In this document: piece by piece, positions 39,841 to 48,492 of the stretch | Numbering within the stretch: the first letter of the stretch is position 1 | Layout: each line of letters starts with the position of its first letter | Assembly: GCA_049487715.1 (NCBI GenBank) | Contig: CP150556.1 | Location: forward strand, 784,506 to 848,505 | Reading direction: 5' to 3' | DNA from: Pycnococcus provasolii | Taxonomy: Eukaryota > Chlorophyta > Pseudoscourfieldiophyceae > Pseudoscourfieldiales | DNA length: 64,000 nucleotides | Made by a program: the position numbers and the translations under genes | Notes under the pieces: generated by a model | The model's database searches: none | What the model saw: only the letters and a program-made list of their open reading frames with translations | Told to the model about the DNA's origin: nothing

Positions 39841-40938
39841 TTAGACTGAACCAGCACCCGCGGTAAGCTCAATCAGCTCCGTGGTGATCTTCGCCTGTCG
39901 CTGACGCTGGTACTTTCCAGACACCTTCTTTCCGAGCTCCTTCGCGTTATCGCTTGCGTTGTTCATCGCCTGCATGCGCGCGGCGAGCTCCGAAGCGAGG
40001 CTCTCCTGCAGGGAGCGCAGCACCTGCGAGTTGAGGTACAACGGCAGGAGAGCGTCGAGAATCTGCACGGGATCCTGCTCGAAGAGCAGCGATGCGTCGA
40101 ACTCTGCCGTCTCCGTGACCACCTCATCGCGCTCCACCGCCATCTTTCCGTCGACGGTGGTGAGGCGGAAGAGCTCATCCTCGTTGGCGTCAAGGCAGTT
40201 GCCCTCGACGTCGCACACCTCTCCCGCGGGCGAGAGCGGGAGGAGCGACTGCAGGATGGGCTTGGAGGAGATGAGCGAGACGAACTTCGTGTAAATGAGC
40301 TCCACCTTGTCAACCTCCTCGGACACGAACTCGGCGAACACCTGGTCCGCGACCGCCTGCGCCTCCTTGGTCGTGGGCGCCTGTCCCATGTCCATGGCAG
40401 CAACCATGTCGTCACCGACGCGCTTTTGGAAGTATGTCGATCCCTTCTTTCCGACGGTGAGGACTTTGCATCGGATTCCCATTCCCTCGAGCTCCGCCTT
40501 GCGGTCCTCCGTCGCCTTGATGACGGCGTTGTTGAAGCCGCCGCAGAGTCCACGGTCACCCGTGCAGCAGACGAGCAGCACCGACTTGACGGGGCGCGCC
40601 TCCGTCAGCGGGATGTCCACGTCCTCGACGCGCAGGCGCTGGTTGACTCCGTACATCACCTTGACGAGGTTCTCGGAGAAGGGACGTCCGTTCTGGACGG
40701 CGGTCTGCGCGCGGCGCACCTTCGCGGCGGCAACGAGCTTCATGGCATCGGTAATCTTCTTCGTGTTCTTGATGCTTCCGATGCGATCGCGGAGGTCCTT
40801 GAGCGACTCGCACACCACCTGCTGATCGCCTCGCGACGTGCGCGAGTTGACAGGCGCGCGGCGCGGCGCGCACACGTGTGAGGATCCTGCGAGCGCGTTG
40901 GATCGCGCGGCGGAGAGGTGTTTGGCAGCGAAGGACAT
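39841..40938 (-). CDS. atpC: Chloroplast ATP synthase gamma subunit
   Basis: 365 residues, single exon. Central stalk of CF1; rotates to couple proton flow to ATP synthesis. The N-terminus is a Ser/Ala/Arg-rich transit peptide (about 35 residues), followed by SLKDLRDRIGSIKNTKKITDAMKLVAAAKVRRAQ (cleft helix), CCTGDRGLCGGFNNAVIKA, and the C-terminal helix MQAMNNASDNAKELGKKVS. Between is the plastid regulatory insert GEVCDVEGNCLDANEDELFRLTT: Cys242 and Cys248 in CDxxxxC spacing form the thioredoxin-controlled disulfide that switches the enzyme off in the dark. This insert is a green-lineage feature. ATG 40936-40938. Confidence 0.97.
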   Translation of the reverse strand: MSFAAKHLSAARSNALAGSSHVCAPRRAPVNSRTSRGDQQVVCESLKDLRDRIGSIKNTKKITDAMKLVAAAKVRRAQTAVQNGRPFSENLVKVMYGVNQRLRVEDVDIPLTEARPVKSVLLVCCTGDRGLCGGFNNAVIKATEDRKAELEGMGIRCKVLTVGKKGSTYFQKRVGDDMVAAMDMGQAPTTKEAQAVADQVFAEFVSEEVDKVELIYTKFVSLISSKPILQSLLPLSPAGEVCDVEGNCLDANEDELFRLTTVDGKMAVERDEVVTETAEFDASLLFEQDPVQILDALLPLYLNSQVLRSLQESLASELAARMQAMNNASDNAKELGKKVSGKYQRQRQAKITTELIELTAGAGSV

Positions 40939-41975
40939 GGTGAAATGCGCTAGATGGTCTCCTGTTGTGATTGCAGCGCCTGGGGCCGAGGGGGGAGATG
41001 GGGGTGGGAGGGGTGACCGAGACCCCTCCCTGGGCGTGGGGCGGAGTCGGACGGTGCCGCCTGAGGGCCTAAGGGAGCAGTGCGGGGCAGTGGATAGAAA
41101 GGGACGCTAGATTCGCTCCGGGGGATACCGCTCAAAGGCAAACGGCGACCGCATAAATTGGGAAGGATGGGGAATGATAACGAAAAGGATCAGCTTGATG
41201 GGGATTTGCGAACTTCGGGGGTGGGGAAGTGGGGACGACCTCGCCAAAACAACGTCAACTGGGAGGCCCATTTTCGAGTTCGGGATCCATGCAAGGGTGG
41301 AATGTCGGCCCACAGAACCGGCCGGTGGGTATGGGGGAAACCGCCCCCGCTCGCAGACCGTTGCGTGCCCTCCCCTCCTCATCTTGCAGACCGATGGAAA
41401 TAGCGACCACCTCCTCCCCTCCCCCTTCTAAGGCTCTTCGTCCTTTTACCACCTTACCACCCAGCCTCATGAAAGCGAGCAAAGCAAAGCGCATCCGCCT
41501 GCGTCCCCACCTTGCCGCGCACCCACGAGGCAGGGAAGTCCCAGTTCCCACACGCATGCGATTTCCCCCTCCAGGCCATGTTGCACCTTGCAAGCAGCCT
41601 TGTCGTCGTCGTCGTCGGTCGTCGTCGTCCCCCGACAGCCCGATGCCATGCAGTGCAAAGTGCAAGGTGCAAGGTGGCCCTGCACCCAACCGGTCTCGCA
41701 GTGCATGCGTATGGGCCCTCTCAACGTTCGTGAATGAATCGTGCGAGCGGTCCGTCAAGTCCAGTCCGTGCTCTTGCCTGCCTTCCCTTCCCTTCCCTTC
41801 CCTTCCTTCGTCCTCCGTTCCGAGAAGTGGAAGAAGGGGAAGAACCCGTCCCTTCCCCCTCCCCTTAACTGAACTGACCTTCCGCCTCTCCGCCTTGTCG
41901 CAACACAGGTCTAACCTTACAGGGACCCTCCAACTCGCCCTCCCACGCAACGCACCCTCCGTGAACGCACCAAAC
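40939..41975. promoter_or_regulatory. 1-kb divergent intergenic region, atpC / DRC3
   Basis: The frame of DRC3 stays open far upstream but without coding character. Contains GCAAGGTGCAAGGT iterations (about 41658-41672, also seen at 15212-15235), a CTTCCCTTCCCTTCCCTTCC tract (about 41778-41806) and CCCCTTAACTGAACTGACC. CGCAACACAG|GTCTAAC near 41908 might be a 5'-UTR splice acceptor. No separate gene supported. Confidence 0.45.
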
Positions 41976-43532
41976 ATGGCGGAGTTTGGGCCGCAGCCGG
42001 AGGTGGTGAACGAACAGCTCATACGCGAGTGCATACGGCTGGCGGGGGAGAGAGATGCAGACCGAGAGGGACAGCAGGAGATGCTCGAGGAGAAGCGGCG
42101 CACGCTGCCGTTCAGCAAGGTGGACACGCTGCTTTTCAGCTACCGACACATTGTGAAAATAGACAACTTGCTTGGACTCACGTCGTTGACGAAACTTCAG
42201 CTCGACAACAACGACATCACCAAGATTGAGAACTTGGACCACCTCGTGAACTTGACATGGCTCGACCTCTCCTTCAACAAAATCACCAAGATTGAAGGTC
42301 TCAGCACGCTCACGAAGCTCACGGACTTGTCGCTGTTCTGCAACGACATCGAGGTGGTGGAAAACCTCGACGGGCTTACGGAACTGCAGATCGTGTCTCT
42401 GGGAAATAACGCCATCAAGGACCTCGAGTACACCATGTACCTGCGTCGGTTCAACAAGCTGCGCATGGTCAACCTCGCGGGGAACCCCATCTGCAAGGAC
42501 CCGGAGTACCGCTCGTACGTGCTCAGCCACATCAAAAACCTGCGGTACCTGGACTACAGGCTCGTCGACGAGGCTGCCATCAACACGGCGAAGGAGCAGT
42601 ATCAGGATGAGATGCTTGAAATCGAGGAGAAGGAGGCGGCAGAAGAAGCGCGAGAGAAGCTCGAGGCGGAGAAGGCGTCTCACCTCGCGCTTATGGAGGA
42701 GGCGAACTTAGAGGGTGTTGAGACGCTGTTCGAGGATATGCTCCGTGACGACCCAGAGCACGCGAAGCTATCTATCGTGCCTGACTTGCAGATTGGACTT
42801 GCGGACTTTCGCGAGACTTTCAACGTCAACACCGAAGAATTCCGAACGCTTATCCTCGACCAGCACGAGAAGAAGAAGGCGGAGCACACCGAATGGCTTG
42901 CGACGGTGCACAAGGCGACGGGCGCAAAAGATGCCGAGGCGCGTAACCTTGTGATGGAGTTCGAGCGCACGAAAAAGGTGACGTTCCGCGAGCTGAAGGA
43001 GGATCCAGGGCAGACGGAGGTGCGCCTTGAGCCACTTCGCATGCACAACGAGGACCTGCAGGATCGGCTGCTTGGACTTGAGATGCAGACTGTGGAGATT
43101 CTCAACGAGCTCTGTGGCGAATTCGACCGCAACTACTCGGAGATCGTGGATGAGAATGTGGGACACATCAACAATTACTTCGGCGTGATTCGAGACCAGG
43201 AGAATGTCTACTTCGAAAGCCTTCAGGAGGCGGCGGGCAAGCTGCTCGAGCAATTCCTTGCCGGTGAGCTCGATGAGGCTGGTGACAACGTGCGTGCAAT
43301 TCTGCAGGACAAGGACACCTTCCTCAACGCCATGCAGGCTAGCCACGATGCGCACACGTCAAAGATTGACGCGCTCGAGGATAAGCGCGTCAACGAGGAA
43401 AAGAGGCGCGGCAATGCACTCGTGGCCCAGAAGCGCGAGTGGGAGGCGAAGCGAAATCGCGAGCGGATTAGCGAAATCTGGTCGCTAATTGAACGCAACG
43501 CCGACGAAATGAATGAGGTGCTCGCAGGCTAG
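41976..43532 (+). CDS. DRC3: Dynein regulatory complex subunit 3 (LRRC48/FAP134)
   Basis: 518 residues, single exon; ATG at 41976 chosen because MAEFGPQPEVVNEQLIREC matches the start of the family. Leucine-rich repeats of SDS22 type follow (about 60-200: LTSLTKLQLDNNDITKIENL, LVNLTWLDLSFNKITKIEGL, LTKLTDLSLFCNDIEVVENL), the LRR cap (LRYLDYRLVDEAAI), then a long coiled coil to the end (about 210-518). DRC3 is part of the nexin-dynein regulatory complex that links axonemal doublets and controls dynein activity, so it implies a motile 9+2 flagellum. Confidence 0.9.
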   Translation: MAEFGPQPEVVNEQLIRECIRLAGERDADREGQQEMLEEKRRTLPFSKVDTLLFSYRHIVKIDNLLGLTSLTKLQLDNNDITKIENLDHLVNLTWLDLSFNKITKIEGLSTLTKLTDLSLFCNDIEVVENLDGLTELQIVSLGNNAIKDLEYTMYLRRFNKLRMVNLAGNPICKDPEYRSYVLSHIKNLRYLDYRLVDEAAINTAKEQYQDEMLEIEEKEAAEEAREKLEAEKASHLALMEEANLEGVETLFEDMLRDDPEHAKLSIVPDLQIGLADFRETFNVNTEEFRTLILDQHEKKKAEHTEWLATVHKATGAKDAEARNLVMEFERTKKVTFRELKEDPGQTEVRLEPLRMHNEDLQDRLLGLEMQTVEILNELCGEFDRNYSEIVDENVGHINNYFGVIRDQENVYFESLQEAAGKLLEQFLAGELDEAGDNVRAILQDKDTFLNAMQASHDAHTSKIDALEDKRVNEEKRRGNALVAQKREWEAKRNRERISEIWSLIERNADEMNEVLAG

Positions 43533-43806
43533 GCGATGACGACGACCAATCCGGGCCAAAGAAAACCACGTGTAAGACTATATATTCAGCAAATATTCAC
43601 TTGCTTTTTTTCTCATAAAAACTTAACTTTTGATTATTATAACTATCTATTTATAACCACCTCTCTCCGCAAGAAAAAAAACAAACATGAAGAAAACATT
43701 TACTATATCTTTGTTTTTGATGCGTATTGACGAGTTGTTTTCTCTCCCACATATTTATCGACAACACGAAAATGCACACGCACACGCACACGCACACGCA
43801 CACATT
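43533..43806. other. AT-rich convergent spacer with CACACG repeat
   Basis: Tail-to-tail spacer between DRC3 and the sulfate-binding gene; (CACACG)n at about 43774-43804. No gene. Confidence 0.5.
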
Positions 43807-45120
43807 CTACTTACCAGCCTTAGCCTTTTGGCGTGCAAGCATCTCGCTTTGGATTTGATCCACGACTTTGCCCTCGGAAAAGAGCAGAGCCTCCATCGCG
43901 TCCCACCCGCCGAGGTCTGCCACTTTCCACATGCGTTTCACCGGGGGCAGCGTCGATGTTGCGGCAACATCAGGGAGAACACTTCGGAATCCCACCTTCT
44001 GAAAGTGCTCCTGCGGCCCGCGCGTGAATAGGTGATTGATGAACTCCTCCGCAAGCGCACGCGACCGCGGCCCCTTGCGGTCGACGTTTTTGTCCACAAC
44101 CGCAATGCATCCTTCCACGGCAATGTTGACGGGAGGCACGCAGTACGGCATCTGAGGCTTGCCTTGCTGACCCATCTTCTCGTTCGAGAGGATCGCCTCG
44201 TTCTCGTAGGTGATGAGCACGTCACCCATGTTCTGGTTGAAGAATGCATCGGCAGCCTCGCGGCTATCTCGCGGGAGAAGGATCACATTATCCTGAACCT
44301 CCTGAACGTACTGCTGCGCATCCTTGTTGCTTTCCATTCCCTTGTCGAGCTTCGCCGCACCCCACAGCGCGAGGAAATTCCATCGCGCGCCACCACCCGT
44401 CTTCGGGTTGGGCGTGACGATCTGCACGCCAGGCTTTTTCAGGTCGTCCCAGTCTTTGATGGCCTTGGGATTGCCCGGGCGGAAGACGAGCGCGATGGTG
44501 CTCTGCGCAACGATGCTTCCGTTGGGGAAGCGGGTGGGCCAGTCCTTGTTGACGAGTCCCTCCTTCACGAGTTGGTCCATGTCAAGTGCGAGCGCCGGCG
44601 CGAAGATGTCCGCAGGTAAGCCGTCCGTGATGGCACGCGTCTGCGTGCCAGATCCGGCAAAGGTGAGTTTCCACCTCAGGTTAACGTTCTTCGTCTCAAG
44701 CACATCCTTGCTGAACGCAGACGTGATGGGATCGTACGCCGCCTTGGTGACGGCGTAGGATGCAAGCATAAGGTCGGTGGACTTCGCCTTGCCACCCTTC
44801 GCCTTGCCGCCCGGGCCGTCCGCGGCGTACGCCGCTCCCATAAGTCCGTTTCCCATGCCCGCGCCGATGCCCGCGCCGATGAAACCCATTCCACCGAAGA
44901 TGGCGGAGTTGAAGGGTGTCGAGCTGACACTGCCGAACCACGATGCGAAGCTGCCGGCCGACGCCGACGGCTGGGCTGGTCTGTCGGCGCCGTCGAGGAA
45001 GGCGATCGTCTTGCACGCCGCCTTTCCCCTGCTCACGTGTCGCTTAGCCCCAAAGTTTCCTGCGCCCACCTTGACCCGTCCTCCCCTGACTTGCTTGCTG
45101 TGCACTGCGGCGGGCGGCAT
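43807..45120 (-). CDS. SULP3/sbpA: Sulfate-binding protein of chloroplast ABC sulfate permease
   Basis: 437 residues from ATG 45118-45120; the longer open frame starts without ATG. The N-terminus is basic and Gly/Ala-rich (transit peptide), followed by a Gly/Ala-rich hydrophobic stretch (about 75-105), a possible thylakoid/intermembrane anchor or second targeting signal. The mature protein is a type-II periplasmic-binding fold: TDLMLASYAVTKAAYDPITS, LTFAGSGTQTRAITDGLPADIFAPALALD (AGSGxQ sulfate-binding Ser), PKTGGGARWNFLALWGAA, LLPRDSREAADAFFNQNMGDVLITYENEA, QMPYCVPPVNIAVEGCIAVVD. In green algae the nuclear SULP3-type protein feeds sulfate to a plastid ABC transporter for Cys synthesis. The stop sits inside GGTAAGTAG, a perfect splice donor, so a further exon is possible. 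Confidence 0.85.
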   Translation of the reverse strand: MPPAAVHSKQVRGGRVKVGAGNFGAKRHVSRGKAACKTIAFLDGADRPAQPSASAGSFASWFGSVSSTPFNSAIFGGMGFIGAGIGAGMGNGLMGAAYAADGPGGKAKGGKAKSTDLMLASYAVTKAAYDPITSAFSKDVLETKNVNLRWKLTFAGSGTQTRAITDGLPADIFAPALALDMDQLVKEGLVNKDWPTRFPNGSIVAQSTIALVFRPGNPKAIKDWDDLKKPGVQIVTPNPKTGGGARWNFLALWGAAKLDKGMESNKDAQQYVQEVQDNVILLPRDSREAADAFFNQNMGDVLITYENEAILSNEKMGQQGKPQMPYCVPPVNIAVEGCIAVVDKNVDRKGPRSRALAEEFINHLFTRGPQEHFQKVGFRSVLPDVAATSTLPPVKRMWKVADLGGWDAMEALLFSEGKVVDQIQSEMLARQKAKAGK

Positions 45121-45683
45121 GATCGCGTTAGGTGTGATTGCACGACAGGTGCAGTGCTTTGATGGATAGGCACGAAGAGGAGGAGAGAAGAGGAGAGGAG
45201 AGGAGGAGAGGGAGCGAGCTTGGGGATACCGCAATGGGGGCGCACTCGTCTGTCGTTTGGCGAAGTGAAGGAGCGCTGTCGTCCCTTCCCTCCTGCAGGT
45301 CCCTCCTGCCCTCCATCTAGGTCTTGCACTGTGTAGCGCTGGTGCCCCGGCTGCCCGGGTGGTCAGATGTCAGACCAGCTGCCAGCCGGCGCCTCGGGAC
45401 CCTTGACCGGTGGTGCTCGTCCGGTCGTCCCGTCCTCGTCGCAACCTCGCACTTTGGCAGAATCGCAGGCAGGAAGAATCGCACGCGCACTCGCACTCGC
45501 ACAACCTCTCCCCTTCCCCCCTCACCTTCCCGGACCTCGCCAGTCGCCACCTGCACCCCTCCACCTGCAACCTGCAACGGGAACCTTGCAACGGCCGCGG
45601 TCAGACTGTCAGAGGCGCGTCGCCCACACCCAAGCTCGACCGCCCGCGAATCTCTCTCGCGCGCGCAAGTCGAACGCGACGCC
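45121..45683. promoter_or_regulatory. Divergent intergenic region, sulfate-binding protein / DPY30
   Basis: The purine-rich plus strand at about 45177-45222 is a CT-rich tract in the sense of the sulfate-binding gene; the pyrimidine-rich stretch at about 45502-45525 lies in the sense of DPY30. Repeated TGCAACCTGCAACGGGAACC-like steps near 45563. No other gene. Confidence 0.5.
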
Positions 45684-46080
45684 ATGGACGACACAGGATA
45701 CGACCAGCCTGAAATCGTAAGCACTCACACGTATGCGCGAATCAACAACAACACGCGAGCTTGCACTTACACGTAACACGCAACACGCAAAACACAGGGC
45801 GAGGCGGCGGAGACAGCGGCGTTGGCGGTGCAAAACAAGCTCAGCGAGTCTGCACAGCCCATACGCACCTACCTCGACAGCAGCATTGTGCCGCTTCTCA
45901 TGCAGGGTTTACAGGCCGTTGTGAAAGAACGGCCACACGACCCCATCGAGTGCGTGAAATGAGCCACACATACCTTTTTCTTTACGTCACTACACACTCG
46001 ACTCACCCATTCGAACAAATCACACCACCAGGTACCTTGCAGCATATCTGCTCAAAAACCGAACACCAAAGGACCACTGA
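45684..46080 (+). CDS. DPY30: DPY30 homologue (COMPASS/SET1 subunit), three small exons
   Basis: Exons 45684-45716, 45798-45949 and 46032-46080 give 77 residues: MDDTGYDQPEI, then GEAAETAALAVQNKLSES leading into the Dpy-30 dimerisation motif PIRTYLDSSIVPLLMQGLQA, VVKERPHDPIE, and YLAAYLLKNRTPKDH across the last splice. The motif PxRxYLDxxVxPxLxxGLxxLxxxRPxNPIEYLAxYLLKN is diagnostic. DPY30 dimers dock on ASH2L in histone H3K4 methyltransferase complexes; the same fold also anchors proteins in flagellar radial spokes, so a ciliary role is a second option. Each exon is too short for simple frame searches. The exon 2 donor is GA|GTGCGT, a codon split inside Glu. Confidence 0.9.
45717..45797 (+). 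other. Intron 1 of DPY30
   Basis: ATC|GTAAGCACTC donor, AAACACAG|GGC acceptor, 81 bases, phase 0. Confidence 0.85.
45950..46031 (+). other. Intron 2 of DPY30
   Basis: GA|GTGCGTGAAA donor, CACCACCAG|GTACC acceptor, 82 bases; rejoins the conserved IEYLAAYLL. Confidence 0.85.
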
Positions 46081-46171
46081 GGTGCGCGTGCGTTACCGGC
46101 CGTCGTGGCCTCCAGAGCTGGCACGGCATGAAGTGATTTCTAATACACTTTACATTTACAACTACTTTACT

Positions 46172-47355
46172 TTATTTCTTCTTTCCACCTTTACGGCGTC
46201 CCCGCTTCTTCTTCTTCCCTCTGCCCTTTATCGTGAGCAAGTACTGCTTCACAAGCGCACGGTCAAGCGTGTGCATAACCTTGACGTAAGCCACGTTCGG
46301 CTTCACGGTGATGGCGGGAAGCAAGTGCTGCGCGAATTGCTGACTCGTTATCGGGTTGCGTCCAAGGTCAATGATTTTGAGCGTATCGTTTCGCAGCATC
46401 ATTTGTGCGAACGCTTCGTAAGCCAAGTCAGACTCTGGCTCAAGCGGCAGCGAAATGTCCGATAAGCTGAGATGAGTAATGCTATTGTTCTGAGACATCG
46501 CATCCGCAAGAATGGCCGCACCTTCGACGCCAAGTGGGTTACCACTAAGGTTCAAATTCGTGAGTTTTGGCCTTTGGGCATCCGCGGCACTTTCGACGAC
46601 ACCTTCGGGCGTGGGAGGCTGCATGACAATCGTGCCGAGCGCGAATGCGCTCGCCGACGTTATCCCGCACCCTTGCAAGCTTAGCGTTGACAGTGTCTTG
46701 CACCTGCGGATGCCCATACTCAAGCGGTATACGGAAGCCTCGCTTAGCGGGTTATGATCCATCACAAGCACACGAAGCGTAAGTCCTGGTAGAGAAAGAG
46801 CGGAGGCAAGGCTGGAAATGCCACCCACGCCAATTGGCGTGTACATTGTCTCGGGCAGGCCGCTGCTCGAAACAATAATGCCATCGCCAGCTAGCGTGTT
46901 GTCGCCGTCGTCGTCTCCCCAAGGAGTCGGTTGCGGGAGCGGCTTACCAGCCTGGTCGTCGGTAATGTCGATGCGCTTCAGCTGGCTGCAGTTCTTTCCC
47001 CACGGGTCGCACGAAACTCTGAGAAGAGCTGCAAGGAGACGCACACCCTCATCACCGATGCGGCAGCGGTAGAAGTGTACGTTTTTGATGTGGGGATATC
47101 CAACGCACAAGTCAATCAGCGTAGTGACGCCGGGCAACGTGAGCGTGTCGTCGCGAACCACAACCTTGTTGATAAACTTCTTCTTCACGTTCTTCGGCTT
47201 ATCAAGCTCTGCTTTGATAGCAGAGACAACATCCACGTCAGGCTCGACGTTTGCAACTTTGCAAATGCCCCGATAGGACGAAAGGACCGCCTCAAGCAGC
47301 GCGGCGTTCTTGGCTACAGGCGGAATATTTCACCAGTTTTGCAAGGTGTGCATGT

Positions 47356-47391
<36 letters not shown>

Positions 47392-47501
47392 CGTTCCTCA
47401 AGTTAGCGCGCGGTTTCGTTCTCTGTTAAGGTTGCTTGCTGCTTCTTGCCCTTCGTCGTACCTTCTGCAATCTGCTTCTTGCCCTTCGCCTTGGGCGGCA
47501 T
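46172..47501 (-). CDS. Leucine-rich repeat protein (NLRC3/ribonuclease-inhibitor type)
   Basis: Two exons: 47462-47501 (MPPKAKGKKQIAE plus one base) and 46172-47313, joined across a 148-base intron (GAAG|GTACGA...CTGTAG|CCAAG) to give 393 residues, with KNAALLEAVLSSYRGICKVANVEPD right after the junction. RI-type LRRs: LPGVTTLIDLCVGYPHIKNV, LTLRVLVMDHNPLSEASVYRL, TLSTLSLQGCGITSASAFAL, KLTNLNLSGNPLGVEGAAIL, SITHLSLSDISLPLE, TLKIIDLGRNPITSQQFAQ. The C-terminus is very basic (KGRGKKKKRGRRKGGKKK), as is the N-terminus. Such proteins occur in axonemes and as scaffolds; no specific role is visible. Confidence 0.75.
47314..47461 (-). other. Intron of the LRR gene carrying a GT microsatellite
   Basis: Donor GTACGACGAAG, acceptor CCGCCTGTAG. 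Contains the (AC)n/(GT)n run at 47358-47389. Confidence 0.7.
47358..47389. repeat. (GT)16 microsatellite
   Basis: Thirty-two bases of uninterrupted GT on the plus strand, inside the LRR gene intron. Confidence 0.95.
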
Positions 47502-47742
47502 GGCTGGGAGGACAGCCCAGCGAAGCAAGCGTTTGTTTGACTCGAGCGCCTGGGGGAGGGTTGACCAGTGGACCACGTCCGCGTCGGGGGAGGGTTGGCC
47601 GTCCTTTCCCGCCTGCCTGGGCCGGACTGGGGGTTGTGGGGAAAGGGACAAGAAGGGCCCCAAACCCCAACCGAATTCTCCCTCCCAGTTCTCCTCCTTC
47701 CTCGTGCTCCATTCCATCTCCTCCTCCTCGCTCGGCGTGTAT

Positions 47743-47904
47743 ATGCTCCAGGCGTACGCCGTCGCGTTCGTGAGCCTGCTCGCCGGAGCCTCCGTCGTGC
47801 ACTACACGCTCAGACCCGACCTCTCAATACCTAACGTTGACGCCGACGCAGAGGCGCAGAACACGCAAACGAAAAACAACACGAAAAAAACAACCAACCA
47901 CTAG
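47743..47904 (+). CDS. UQCC6: UQCC6/BRAWNIN-like complex III assembly microprotein
   Basis: 53 residues. The core MLQAYAVAFVSLLAGASVVH then YTLRPDLSIP is a single TM followed by the RPDLxIP motif, matching animal BRAWNIN (TM ending in AGAEVVH, then YRPDLTIPE). Animal UQCC6 is an inner mitochondrial membrane microprotein needed for respiratory complex III assembly. After the motif the tail is short, polar (Asn/Thr/Lys) and poorly conserved. It lies 37 bases before the TRAPPC1 ATG on the same strand, and head-to-head with the LRR gene (241 bases). An alternative last exon cannot be excluded. Confidence 0.7.
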   Translation: MLQAYAVAFVSLLAGASVVHYTLRPDLSIPNVDADAEAQNTQTKNNTKKTTNH

Positions 47905-47941
47905 CAGTGGCTGTTGCGCGCGGCGCTCGTGGAAGAGGGTC

Positions 47942-48394
47942 ATGGTTGCCTGGCATTACTTGTACGTCTTCCACCGAGACGGGACGGAGGTGGTATACCG
48001 CGAATGGAACCGAACTCAGCCTAGAGAGGAGAGCGAGTGGAAGAGCGTGTTCGGTTTTCTCTTCACGATGCGCATGTTTACAGCCGCGATCGACCCAAGC
48101 GCAGAACAGACCATTCCGCTCGGCACGCCGTTGCCAGCTGGGCAAGGCTGTGGCTTTCACGCGTGCTCAACGGACACGTATAAGATGACCGTGCTGGAGA
48201 CACCGACAGGTGTTAAGGTGGTCCTCGTCACAGAGCCTACGCCGCGTGATCTTCGTGGTGTTGTCTGGGCAATTTACCGTGACGCGTACGTGCCTTCCGT
48301 GCATAGACAGCACGGATCGAAAGGCGCTCTTGACGCGGCACGCATGGACGCAACACTCGAAACTCTGCGCACGACGTCATCGACGGTGTCGTGA
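47942..48394 (+). CDS. TRAPPC1: TRAPP complex subunit 1 (Bet5)
   Basis: 150 residues, ATG at 47942 just before the first beta strand WHYLYVFHRDGTEVVYREWNR. This longin-like start, then KSVFGFLFTMRMFTAAIDP, GFHACSTDTYKMTVLETPTGVKVVLVTEP (the conserved YKxxxxETPTGxKxVxxTxP box) and DLRGVVWAIYRDAYVPSV, define the Sybindin/Bet5 family. TRAPPC1 is a core subunit of the TRAPP tethering complex and Rab1/Ypt1 exchange factor at ER-Golgi membranes. Full family length. The frame is open upstream, but there is no earlier sensible ATG. Tail-to-tail with PLGG1 (stops 98 bases apart). Confidence 0.9.
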   Translation: MVAWHYLYVFHRDGTEVVYREWNRTQPREESEWKSVFGFLFTMRMFTAAIDPSAEQTIPLGTPLPAGQGCGFHACSTDTYKMTVLETPTGVKVVLVTEPTPRDLRGVVWAIYRDAYVPSVHRQHGSKGALDAARMDATLETLRTTSSTVS

Positions 48395-48492
48395 TAGTGT
48401 AAATTCAACAAGTCTTTTTTTTTTACGGAGTTTTCCAATGACAAAGTTTAAGTCGTTTTGGAAGGGTGGGTGGTTTCCCGTCACGCTCAAAA

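Noticed and set aside
41229-41975. Upstream extension of DRC3 (about 250 codons)
   Set aside because: Low complexity, includes CT-rich tract and GCAAGGT iterations; the known family start matches the ATG at 41976.
43774-43804. CACACG repeat as a CRISPR-like or minisatellite array
   Set aside because: Plain hexanucleotide run with no spacers; 3' UTR low complexity.
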